A stretch of DNA of 20,864 nt from Clostridiales bacterium (GTDB lineage: Bacteria > Bacillota > Clostridia > Oscillospirales > CAG-272). The notes under the pieces were generated by a model, which saw nothing but the letters and a program-made list of their open reading frames with translations, was not told the DNA's origin and did not search any database. Position 1 is the first letter of the stretch. Each line of letters starts with the position of its first letter. A program made the translations under genes and the position numbers. The stretch is from NCBI GenBank assembly GCA_003522145.1, contig DPGD01000023.1:17694-38557 (forward strand), written 5' to 3'. This document shows, in pieces, positions 6,640-13,132 of the stretch.

Positions 6640-7653
6640 TTATAGTATTATATTTTGTATCGCATTGAAGAAATAACCGACAAGGATGATACCAACTGTA
6701 CATATTGCGACAAAGATACCGAGCAGTTTGGGTTTAACTGCTTTCCGGAGCAGGATCATTGACGGCAGAGACAGAGTGGTTACACCCATCATAAAGGACA
6801 GAACAACACCGACCAATGCACCTTTTTCAAGCAGAGCCTCCGCAATCGGAAGGGTGCCGAAAATGTCCGCATATATCGGAATCCCGGCAATCGTAGCCAG
6901 AATCACGCCGAACGGATTGTTGTCACCAAGCACTTTAACAATAAAATCTTCGGGAATCCAGTTGTGAATGACGGCACCGATACCCACGCCAATCAGAACA
7001 TAAGGAGCCACCTTCTTCGCTGTTGACAGAACTTGCTCCCATGCGTATCGGATTCTGTCTTTGAAATGAAGCTCCTCCTGCGGAACATCGACGGAACGAC
7101 CGTTTCGTATGAATTCCTCCACCTGATTTTCAAGGTGGAGCTTTTCAATCAGCGTACCTCCGGCAACTGCAATGACCAGTCCAAGTATCACATACACGAA
7201 AGCGACCTTCCACCCGAAAATACTCATCAACAGTACAAGGCTTCCCAAGTCTACCATCGGAGAAGAAATCAGGAAAGAGAAGGTTACTCCCGGCGATAGC
7301 CCTGCGCTTGTGAAGCCAATAAACAACGGAATCGACGAGCAGGAACAAAACGGTGTGACCGTTCCGAGTAAGGCGGCAAGTATATTTGCCCAGATCCCGT
7401 GAAACCGGCCAAGTATTTTTTTGGTCCTCTCCGGCGGAAAATAGCTTTGAATGTATGCAATAATCAAAATCAGAATGCCCAAGAGAACCATGATTTTTAT
7501 GGTATCGTAGATAAAGAACTGAATGCTGCCGCCGATCCTGCCGGCCGTGTCTAAGCCACAAGCCTTCAGAACCGTACCGATCAGTCGGTTCAGCCAGCGC
7601 ATACCGAGGATTTCGTTCTGAAAGAAATCCCACGCCGTTTTTATTGCTTCCAT
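6640..7653 (-). CDS. arsP: ArsP/YraQ-type permease (DUF318, SO_0444 family)
   Basis: The 337-aa polytopic membrane protein has about eight hydrophobic segments in two halves. A hydrophilic stretch between them contains QVEEFIRNGRSVDVPQEELHF. The family signature TPFCSCSSIPLF begins at residue 100 and continues into GFTSAGLSPGVTFSFLISSP. The second half holds AGIPIYADIFGTLPIAEALL and GVTTLSLPSMILLRK. Characterised ArsP members export trivalent methylated or aromatic arsenicals, but many DUF318 proteins have unknown substrates, so the gene symbol is tentative. AAAGGAG precedes the ATG at 7653. It is the second gene of arsR-arsP-thioredoxin-(ACR3 stump), 83 nt after arsR and 15 nt before the thioredoxin. 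Location: cytoplasmic membrane. Confidence 0.88.
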   Translation of the reverse strand: MEAIKTAWDFFQNEILGMRWLNRLIGTVLKACGLDTAGRIGGSIQFFIYDTIKIMVLLGILILIIAYIQSYFPPERTKKILGRFHGIWANILAALLGTVTPFCSCSSIPLFIGFTSAGLSPGVTFSFLISSPMVDLGSLVLLMSIFGWKVAFVYVILGLVIAVAGGTLIEKLHLENQVEEFIRNGRSVDVPQEELHFKDRIRYAWEQVLSTAKKVAPYVLIGVGIGAVIHNWIPEDFIVKVLGDNNPFGVILATIAGIPIYADIFGTLPIAEALLEKGALVGVVLSFMMGVTTLSLPSMILLRKAVKPKLLGIFVAICTVGIILVGYFFNAIQNIIL

Positions 7654-7736
7654 AAAAAGCTCCTTTCATATAGTCAAATTGAAATGTGTCTATGAGATGG
7701 CGAAAAGATAAGTCGTGCGAAAAAATGATACAGTGA

Positions 7737-8051
7737 TCAATCTCCACAGCACGACGGATCTTCACCTTTCACAGTACTGGCGGTAAGCGCCTTCAAGCAC
7801 TCAGCGGCAGATTCTGCACCTTCAGAAGATATGGAATAGTGTGTCCATTTCCCCTCTTTGCGTCCGACCACAATGCCGGAATCACAAAGTATTTTCATGT
7901 GGTGCGACAGTGTAGGCTGTGTTACCTGGAGTTCTTCCAACAATCGGCAACCGCATTTTTCTCCGTTACGCAGGAGCTTGAGAATGCGTATGCGGTTTTC
8001 ATCACAGAATGCTTTAAAAATAACGGCAGTTTTCTTTTCATCCAGATTCAC
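7737..8051 (-). CDS. arsR: ArsR-family metalloregulatory repressor
   Basis: The product is about 104 aa with a winged helix-turn-helix of the ArsR/SmtB family. These repress their operon and leave DNA on binding a metal(loid). Seen: FKAFCDENRIRILKLL at the N-terminus, the metal site GEKCGCRLLEEL (C33, C35 from this start), recognition helix TQPTLSHHMKIL, the beta-wing GRKEGKWTHYSIS, and a C-terminal Cys pair SCCGD. The vicinal thiols fit As(III)/Sb(III) sensing. A frame-start GTG lies at 8060, but GGAAGG directly abuts it. The next in-frame GTG at 8051 has that Shine-Dalgarno at 8 nt, so it is preferred. It is first in the operon, behind a consensus promoter with an imperfect dyad over the -10. 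Confidence 0.93.
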   Translation of the reverse strand: MNLDEKKTAVIFKAFCDENRIRILKLLRNGEKCGCRLLEELQVTQPTLSHHMKILCDSGIVVGRKEGKWTHYSISSEGAESAAECLKALTASTVKGEDPSCCGD

Positions 8052-8080
8052 TCTGTTCACCTTCCATAGATCATCGTCTA

Positions 8081-8115
8081 TTTGATAGTATACACATCAC
8101 ATAGATGTTTGTCAA
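8081..8115 (-). promoter_or_regulatory. ars promoter with putative ArsR operator
   Basis: Minus strand: TTGACA (8115-8110), 17 bp, TATACT (8092-8087). The imperfect dyad TTTGAT-N9-ATCACA (8081-8101, plus-strand reading) covers the -10 box and is a plausible ArsR operator. The operator part is inference. Confidence 0.8.
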
Positions 8116-8152
8116 TAGATTTTGGGGATTAGGAGAGGGAAATTGCCGTTCA

Positions 8153-8369
8153 ATAATTTTTTTCACCTGCTATTTCCAAGCCCTCATGAAGCCGTCGATT
8201 TCCTTTATCGTATCGGTGCCAAGGAGGTGCGGTGATCAGCGGCATTTTGATTTATCTGTTGCCTTTGATTTGCGGAGCAGACAGCCTTTGGTTGGCCATG
8301 CCCATTACGGAGCTCCTTGTTGCGATTTTTGTTGCAGTCATGATGACACGCTATACAAAACGGTTATAA
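8153..8369 (+). pseudogene. Frameshifted C-terminal stump of a MATE-family efflux transporter
   Basis: The plus strand reads IIFFTCYFQALMKPSISF then IVSVPRR in one frame. After one extra base near 8231 it continues VISGILIYLLPLICGADS and LWLAMPITELLVAIFVAVMM in the next frame, to a proper TAA at 8367-8369. The pattern of a substrate-pocket helix, then G-A-D-x-x-W-x-A-M-P-I-T-E-L-L and a hydrophobic helix, is that of the last two helices of MATE multidrug transporters. The ~350 N-terminal residues are absent, so it is a relic. It ends 6 bp before a copy of the palindromic repeat. The call rests on remembered family patterns. Confidence 0.68.
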
Positions 8370-8375
8370 AAAAAC

Positions 8376-8449
8376 GGGGCTGTAAAAAACGCGATGCTTT
8401 TTACAGCCCCTCCAAAATGCCGGTGGGGATTCCGGAATTTTTAATGGAA
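8376..8449 (-). repeat. Copy of the palindromic interspersed repeat, minus orientation
   Basis: GGGGCTGTAAAAA (8376-8388) pairs with TTTTTACAGCCCC (8398-8410), then CAAAATGCCGG-loop-CCGGAATTTTT follows (about 8412-8440). Read on the minus strand, the two hairpins come in the same order as at 9815-9888. The first hairpin can act as a terminator for whatever reads out of the MATE relic. Confidence 0.65.
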
Positions 8450-8538
8450 ATTTGATCGGTTATGCCCTTCGTTTTGTAGAAATTTCGGTGGATGTTGCGG
8501 CAAAATGGCGGCTTTCAGCCGCCAAGACCAATGCGGCC

Positions 8539-8580
8539 GGGGATGTTAAAAAATTCCGAAAGAATTTTTTAACATTCCCC
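8539..8580. terminator. Terminator of the nitroreductase gene (bidirectional hairpin)
   Basis: GGGGATGTTAAAAAATTC, loop CGAAA, GAATTTTTTAACATTCCCC: an 18-bp stem with one bulged base. It lies 6 bp beyond the stop of the minus-strand nitroreductase. Confidence 0.82.
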
Positions 8581-8585
8581 AAAAA

Positions 8586-9251
8586 TTATCCCCAAATGAA
8601 GTTTTCCTTTCCTGCACCGACTTCAAAATGATATTTTACAATGCCGAGATCGATCTTCGTGTAAAAGCCTTTGCCCGCCGTGGCAGTTACCTTTCCCTCC
8701 GTATAGGAAAGCATAAATTTCTGCTGATTCATTGCAGTCGGAGCAAGAAGAGCGGCTTCAACGCCTTGCTTAAACCATTCAGGCGAATCGGGATTGATGT
8801 TACTAACGGCATCCATCGGTTTTGATTTGTGTTCAGCTCCTTCTGTTTGGCCGTAACCAAGTGCAATAACAACAGTCAGCTTCTCGCCTTTCTCCACCTT
8901 GAACGCACCGGGGATTCTTTTGTAGGTCATCGCTACCCAACAGGTGTTAAGACCGAGCTGCTGTGCCTTTAATACAAGGCGTTCTCCGTAATACCCGCAT
9001 TTTTCTTCAAGAGCCTTGCCTTTTGTTCCGACGAGAGCGATATAGTTTTTCACCCCTTTGAATTTTCCGTAATGGGCCATAAGGCTGTCAAAGGCTTTCG
9101 GCTCGTCCGGTACCAACTGAATGTGCAGATTCCCCTCCTTATTGCAGGCGTTGATTTCATTCTGCAAGATGTTCAATATGTCCATTTCAATTGCTTTATC
9201 GGCGTATTGGCGGACACTGTGCCGAGTTCTCATTACCTCTGAAAGTTCCAT
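8586..9251 (-). CDS. Nitroreductase family protein (FMN-dependent, TM1586-like)
   Basis: The 221-aa product is a flavin nitroreductase-fold enzyme expected to use NAD(P)H and FMN in the cytoplasm. Seen: N-terminal RHSVRQY, the usual phosphate-binding start of the family; a central GYYGERLVLKAQQLGLNTCWV; then PEWFKQGVEAALLAPTAMNQQ and the closing IDLGIVKYHFEVGAG. The layout fits the TM1586-type nitroreductase subgroup. The substrate is unknown: nitroaromatics, quinones or other acceptors are possible. The ATG at 9251 has GGAGG with 9 nt spacing. The upstream ArsR-family gene overlaps its start by 56 bp, so the two are cotranscribed and probably co-regulated. A strong hairpin follows. Length is normal. 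Confidence 0.88.
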   Translation of the reverse strand: MELSEVMRTRHSVRQYADKAIEMDILNILQNEINACNKEGNLHIQLVPDEPKAFDSLMAHYGKFKGVKNYIALVGTKGKALEEKCGYYGERLVLKAQQLGLNTCWVAMTYKRIPGAFKVEKGEKLTVVIALGYGQTEGAEHKSKPMDAVSNINPDSPEWFKQGVEAALLAPTAMNQQKFMLSYTEGKVTATAGKGFYTKIDLGIVKYHFEVGAGKENFIWG

Positions 9252-9627
9252 GCTCTCTTTCCTCCATATCTATCGGTTCTCTGTTTTCTCCGCTTCTGTC
9301 GGGCAGAAGCTTCAGAAACTCTTTTGCATGGGTCAGCATTTGCAAAAGCTGCTCCATCGCTTTTGTGTCGGCATCGAAGTAATAATAATTCTTTGTCCCC
9401 TCACGGCGTACTTTTATCAATCCGGCATCCTTCAGTATTTGCAGATGATGAGATACTGCGGGGCGGGAAAGATGCGTTTGGGCAGTGATTCTGCCCACGC
9501 AAACCCCGCCGCACTCGCCCATCTGCATCATTTCCAAAATGAGATACTGACGGTTTTCATCGCCGAGTGCCGACAGCGTTCTTCGACACGCTGTGAATTC
9601 CTCTGCCAAGGCCTGAACATTTTCCAA
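9196..9627 (-). CDS. ArsR-family transcriptional regulator paired with nitroreductase
   Basis: The ~143-aa product is a second ArsR-type winged-helix repressor, clearly different from the one at 7737. Seen: TLSALGDENRQYLILEMM, the recognition helix SRPAVSHHLQILKDAG, and the wing KVRREGTKNYYYFDAD. Between these, GECGGVCVGRIT (C39, C43) could bind a metal but lacks the classic CxC. It may instead sense an organic or redox signal. A longer start ATG at 9648 lies only ~6 nt after the predicted transcript start and has no Shine-Dalgarno. The TTG at 9627 is preceded by AAGGGGGGG and is preferred. The C-terminal 18 codons overlap the nitroreductase gene. Likely autoregulating and controlling the nitroreductase. 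Confidence 0.88.
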   Translation of the reverse strand: MENVQALAEEFTACRRTLSALGDENRQYLILEMMQMGECGGVCVGRITAQTHLSRPAVSHHLQILKDAGLIKVRREGTKNYYYFDADTKAMEQLLQMLTHAKEFLKLLPDRSGENREPIDMEEREHGTFRGNENSAQCPPIRR

Positions 9628-9659
9628 GGTATCCCCCCCTTGGTTCATCTGTTTAAACC

Positions 9660-9689
9660 ATTATACCATAGTTTTTGCAGAAGTGTGTA
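9660..9689 (-). promoter_or_regulatory. Extended -10 promoter of the arsR-type/nitroreductase pair
   Basis: Minus strand: TACACA (9689-9684), 18 bp, TGGTATAAT with TATAAT at 9665-9660. The TGN extension compensates for the weak -35. The start point near 9654 favours the TTG start codon over the ATG. Confidence 0.7.
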
Positions 9690-9716
9690 TTGGTAAAGAA
9701 AATCGAGATGAATAAA

Positions 9717-9888
9717 GGAGGCGGAAAAAACTCAGCCTGAGCTTTTTCACACCTCCGACGGCTTGCGGCAAAATTCTCCTGAATTTTGACCAAATAAAGA
9801 ATCTGACCGACCAAGGGCACCTCAAAAACGCTGAGACCCCCACCGACATTTTTGAGGGACTGTAAAAGAACGCATTTTTTACACCCTC
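9717..9888 (+). repeat. Composite palindromic repeat (three hairpins in series)
   Basis: In order: GGAGGCGGAAAAAACTCAG with CTGAGCTTTTTCACACCTCC (9717-9756); CAAAATTC-TCCT-GAATTTTG (9769-9788); then CTCAAAAACGCTGAG... CACCGACATTTTTGAGG (from about 9815) running into GAGGGACTGTAAAA...TTTTTTACACCCTC (9854-9888). The same series appears degenerate at 5620-5830 and partly inverted at 8376-8449. Confidence 0.6.
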
Positions 9889-10080
9889 TGCTGTTGGATG
9901 TGGATAAAGGGTATCCCAAAAATTTCCCGCCCATCGGGCAGGGCGGTTTGCCTTGGAGCTTCGTTGCAAAAAGCGTTCATACACAAAGCAGTCCTTCTGT
10001 TTTGCGCCTTGGTCTTCGGCAGGACTGCTCGCCGCCGAAGGGACTTTGAATTTTCGGAGACACCCTGAAATCCTTATAGA
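9889..10080. other. Gene-free spacer with an inverted repeat
   Basis: No gene is seen. GCAGTCCT (9988-9995) pairs with AGGACTGC (10021-10028) around a 25-nt loop, and CGCCC/GGGCG-type short palindromes lie near 9927-9945. This stretch follows the composite repeat and ends just before the stop of the minus-strand membrane protein gene. Confidence 0.4.
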
Positions 10081-10830
10081 CTATAGATTGCTTCCGTTGC
10101 TCTGCTCCGGATGGTATTCCGCCGGGCCGCCTGCCCCCTCTGATTTTCTGTTTTTGATCCTTTTTTCGCATCCGCCGATACAAAAGCAGATGCCCGAAAA
10201 GAACACGGACAGAGCCAATGCGAAAAAGAAGAGCGAAAGCCAGCCCCGAATGGCAAAGTCGGGCACCTCTTCCGGATGAGCCAGGAAAATATTCTGGAAG
10301 CCAAAGCCTAAAAATGTCTGGATGGCATTGGCCACGCCCGCAAGCAATGCCGGGATTTTGAATTTGCTGCCGTTATGCAACATTTGAGTGAGAAAAAAAC
10401 TCAGAAGAATCGGCGGGACGACCCTTGAAAAACGGAGTAAAATGATCAAAAACGATTCGGACCAGACGGTGTTGAGCAGCGTCACCAAAAAAATCAACCC
10501 TGCATACAGCCACAAAAGTCCGCTCAGCACGCACATAGGCTTGGCGAGAGAATTGGTTTTCAATCCGTTTATCAGAATCAGCCATGAGCAGTAAATGGCA
10601 CAGGCCGCGAAAAAAGCAGAACAGATCAATGCCGTCAGACTGCTCGACACCCGGCTGCCGAAGGCTGAAAGGTAGGGATTGCTTGCCGGTACCGCCGAGT
10701 GGTTGATGACCGCAAAAATGAAAGAAACCAGAGAAAATACCGAAGCCAGCGAAAGCAAAAAGATGCCCACTAAGTAACAGTAGGAGCCTTTAATCAATTT
10801 CATGTTCAAACAGTCTTTGTTTTTCGGCAA
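10081..10830 (-). CDS. Multi-pass membrane protein of unknown function
   Basis: The 249-aa protein is strongly hydrophobic. Segments are seen near residues 18-42, 64-88, 97-121, 127-148 and 194-218. A weaker one lies near 155-175, giving about six transmembrane helices. The C-terminal tail (CEKRIKNRKSEGAGG, then QSNGSNL) is basic and polar, so it is probably cytoplasmic. No family motif is recognised. A start at TTG 10830 has AAAGGAG at 7 nt; the ATG at 10803 has no such site, so TTG is preferred. It is the last gene of a three-gene minus-strand unit, 37 nt after the acidic protein gene. It may be an accessory membrane subunit, but nothing in the sequence shows what it carries. Confidence 0.78.
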   Translation of the reverse strand: MPKNKDCLNMKLIKGSYCYLVGIFLLSLASVFSLVSFIFAVINHSAVPASNPYLSAFGSRVSSSLTALICSAFFAACAIYCSWLILINGLKTNSLAKPMCVLSGLLWLYAGLIFLVTLLNTVWSESFLIILLRFSRVVPPILLSFFLTQMLHNGSKFKIPALLAGVANAIQTFLGFGFQNIFLAHPEEVPDFAIRGWLSLFFFALALSVFFSGICFCIGGCEKRIKNRKSEGAGGPAEYHPEQSNGSNL

Positions 10831-10867
10831 AATGATTCTCCTTTCTTGGTTCAGGATGCTTTCCGAC

Positions 10868-11980
10868 CTATTCCAGTGCGAGAAGATGCTGTCCCTCCTC
10901 CACGGTTCCTTCGGTAAGAGGCAAGGGCGTTTCCCGATCGTTGCCGATCTGGAGGATCACGGTTCCATCCTCGGTCAAAGCCAGATCTGTGATCCTGTTT
11001 CCAACAAACCGATCGCCCACCTGCGGCTGTCCCTTCAGGGGAAGGCAGACCGCCAGATTCTTCCGCACCCGCAGGACCTGCACCTTAAAGGAGCAGTCCT
11101 CTTCGCCTTCCAGCCGCAGGGCCATCGTGCAGAGCAATTTTTTGAATTGCCTTTCACCATCCACCTCTTCCAAAAGCCTGCGCGGGATTGCCAGCGCATA
11201 CTTTCTGTTCTCTTCGGCCGGGCTTCCGCCGATTTTTTCAAGAAGAACCGTCAGATCCTTCATCCGGTAAAGGGACACCGGCTTTACCATCCGCATGCCC
11301 TTTCCGTTTTCTGACCGTCTGAAGGGCTTGTAGCCTTCTTTTTCAGCGGTGTCGTATTCCTGCTTGTTTTTGACCTGTCTGAAAAAGGGGAACGCCTTTT
11401 CCCGGAACACATATTCCAGATTTCCGGTGCGGTGAATTTTGCCTTTGAAGGATACTTCCAAGCCGCCGATTCTGAAAAAAGCATCGCATTCTGCGGGGAG
11501 CGCCTTTATATACTCGCCGAATTCCTCAAAAAGGTATACTGCCCCGGTTGCATCAGGGCAAGCCCAGAACAGTCTGCCGTCATGAAGGGCGTAGATCCGT
11601 TCGCTGTAGGACAATTCTTTTTCCTGTTGATACAATTTCTCCGCACAGGCGGAAGAGGATTCTTCTTCCTCTTTCTCCGGTTCCCGGAAGGTGCCTTCCT
11701 GCTTATCCTCCTGCAGCTCTTCTATGACGGACGCCGGAGTTACACTCTCCACCTCCAGCTCCTCAAAGAGCATAGAATCTTTTGTCTCTTCGGTTTCCTG
11801 CCCGGGCAGTTCCTCTGCTTCAGACGGACAGTTCGGCTCCTCCGGCGGAACCGACGGGGCAGAGTCCTCTTTTTCGGTAAAAATTTCGGGAGCAAAAACC
11901 GGAAGCTCCTCCGGCAGTTCTTCCTCTTCTTCATCCTGCGCTACCTTTTTGATGCTTACCCGTTTTCCGAACAGCCACAT
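10868..11980 (-). CDS. Acidic hypothetical protein with low-complexity Glu/Pro/Ser N-terminal half
   Basis: The 370-aa protein is not recognised. It starts MWLFGKRVSIKKVAQ, then has about 120 residues dominated by Glu, Pro and Ser (EEEEELPEELPVF, SAPSVPPEEPNCP, EPEKEEEESSS). These are probably disordered. From about residue 125 it looks folded. Segments include SERIYALHDGRLFWACPD, FFRIGGLEVSFKGKIHRTGN, a helical YALAIPRRLLEEV, and a beta-rich C-terminus (FKVQVLRVRKNLAVCLPL, GDRFVGNRITDLALTEDG). No signal peptide or membrane helix is seen. The frame is open to 12076 (a TTG), but the ATG at 11980 with GAGG upstream is preferred. It lies between two membrane-protein genes on the same strand, which suggests a cytoplasmic or peripheral partner; this is inference. 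Confidence 0.75.
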   Translation of the reverse strand: MWLFGKRVSIKKVAQDEEEEELPEELPVFAPEIFTEKEDSAPSVPPEEPNCPSEAEELPGQETEETKDSMLFEELEVESVTPASVIEELQEDKQEGTFREPEKEEEESSSACAEKLYQQEKELSYSERIYALHDGRLFWACPDATGAVYLFEEFGEYIKALPAECDAFFRIGGLEVSFKGKIHRTGNLEYVFREKAFPFFRQVKNKQEYDTAEKEGYKPFRRSENGKGMRMVKPVSLYRMKDLTVLLEKIGGSPAEENRKYALAIPRRLLEEVDGERQFKKLLCTMALRLEGEEDCSFKVQVLRVRKNLAVCLPLKGQPQVGDRFVGNRITDLALTEDGTVILQIGNDRETPLPLTEGTVEEGQHLLALE

Positions 11981-12136
11981 ACCATCCTCATCCTCTTTGC
12001 TTTCTTGTTTTGACGATTTTCCCTGTTTTAAACACGGGCGCCGGGAAAATCCGAAGCCCCGCTCTTTTATACCCAAAAAGGGGAAAGCGCTTGTGCCCCT
12101 CCCCCAATCTTCAGATTTCCGTTTTCTCCCGCCTTT

Positions 12137-12673
12137 TCAGTCGGCTTTTTCTTTCGGACCCGCATTTACGAAGCCTGAAATCGAAACAATACCTTTGGCA
12201 TCCAGCAGATTCAAAACGATCAGTACTGCAGAAAGCAACCCGAAAATACCGCCGATGATGACCCAGGCGCCGACAGACAGATAACTGCTTCCGCCATTGC
12301 TGGAGGTAAATGCTTTTACAAAGAACTGAAGAATCGCTCCGATGCCGGTGACGGCAGCGGTGATGAAATTGAATTCCACCTTGTTGCCTAATTTCAACCG
12401 GCCGAAATAGCCGGTCAACAAATCAAATGCCTGGAGTGCAAAACCGGACAAAATCAGGAAATAGGTAAGCAAATTCATAAAAGAAAAGTTCAACAGTTCC
12501 CCGTTTCCGAAAATAACGTCAAACCCGTTAAAACGGCAGACGGCACTTCCCAACGAAACCTTTGTGTTGGTCATGAAAATTACCAGCAACGAAAGAGAAC
12601 TCAACCGATAGGCTGCATACTTCAAAATCTTCCGAGAACCCTCTTTCCTGTCTAAAACCGCAGAGTCGTTCAT
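12137..12673 (-). CDS. Four-pass membrane protein of unknown function
   Basis: The 178-aa product has four likely transmembrane helices near residues 21-42, 63-87, 101-120 and 131-157. Short polar ends flank them: N-terminal MNDSAVLDRKEGSRK and C-terminal VNAGPKEKAD. No family signature is recognised. The open frame reaches 12733, but the ATG at 12673 has AAGGAG at good spacing and lies downstream of a consensus promoter that the longer frame would overlap. It is first of three minus-strand genes of unknown function. The gap to the next gene is 156 nt and no clear terminator is seen there, so readthrough is likely but not shown. Confidence 0.8.
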   Translation of the reverse strand: MNDSAVLDRKEGSRKILKYAAYRLSSLSLLVIFMTNTKVSLGSAVCRFNGFDVIFGNGELLNFSFMNLLTYFLILSGFALQAFDLLTGYFGRLKLGNKVEFNFITAAVTGIGAILQFFVKAFTSSNGGSSYLSVGAWVIIGGIFGLLSAVLIVLNLLDAKGIVSISGFVNAGPKEKAD

Positions 12674-12721
12674 GGTTCTTTCTCCTTCCAAATATCTGAA
12701 ATTGTACAGGCTCCTAACTAC

Positions 12722-12750
12722 ATTATAGTCCACTGTATTTCATTTGTCAA
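12722..12750 (-). promoter_or_regulatory. Consensus sigma-A promoter of the three-gene membrane unit
   Basis: Minus strand: TTGACA (12750-12745), 17 bp, TATAAT (12727-12722), an exact consensus. The leader to the ATG at 12673 is about 40 nt. Confidence 0.92.
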
Positions 12751-13063
12751 TGTTTTTTTGATCTGGGACAGAAGAATTTTGAAATATTTCGTCTTACTAT
12801 TCACGATTATTGAAGACTTTGCCCAAAACCTCCTCGGAAGGATTTTGTGAAGAGTGAAAAAGGAAACAGCCTCCCGCACTTTGTAGGGGGAGAGGTTGGT
12901 GTCATAGCTACGATTTAGACGCCAATCTGTTGCACTGGGATTTGGATTCCGGCGCTGAGGAAGGAACATGGTGAACAAGCCCCTTTTGTCACCATGCAGT
13001 GACGGTGCGGCACATTTAACTGCCGTTCAACTTTCGGTTCAACTGTATGTGAAAGAGCCTCTC
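12751..13063. other. Spacer between divergent transcription units; no gene seen
   Basis: No frame here has a supported start. An 86-codon minus-strand frame (12718-12978) has no Shine-Dalgarno and overlaps the promoter at 12722-12750. The direct repeat GTTCAAC (13025, 13037) lies just before the next promoter. No strong hairpin was found. Confidence 0.4.
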
Positions 13064-13092
13064 TTGACGGACACCCGGTTTTCCTTTATACT
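13064..13092 (+). promoter_or_regulatory. Promoter of the XRE/TPR regulator with adjacent palindrome
   Basis: TTGACG (13064-13069), 17 bp, TATACT (13087-13092). The perfect palindrome CAGGTACCTG at 13100-13109 sits at the predicted start point and could be an autoregulatory operator. Confidence 0.82.
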
Positions 13093-13132
13093 GTTGACAC
13101 AGGTACCTGATAAAAGAAAGAGAGCAAGCACA

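Noticed and set aside
12718..12978. 86-codon minus-strand frame
   Set aside because: It overlaps the consensus promoter of the 12.7-kb unit and lacks a ribosome binding site; no family resemblance was recognised.
13094..13099. TTGACA just after the XRE promoter -10
   Set aside because: No -10 box lies at suitable spacing before the ATG; the upstream promoter is complete.
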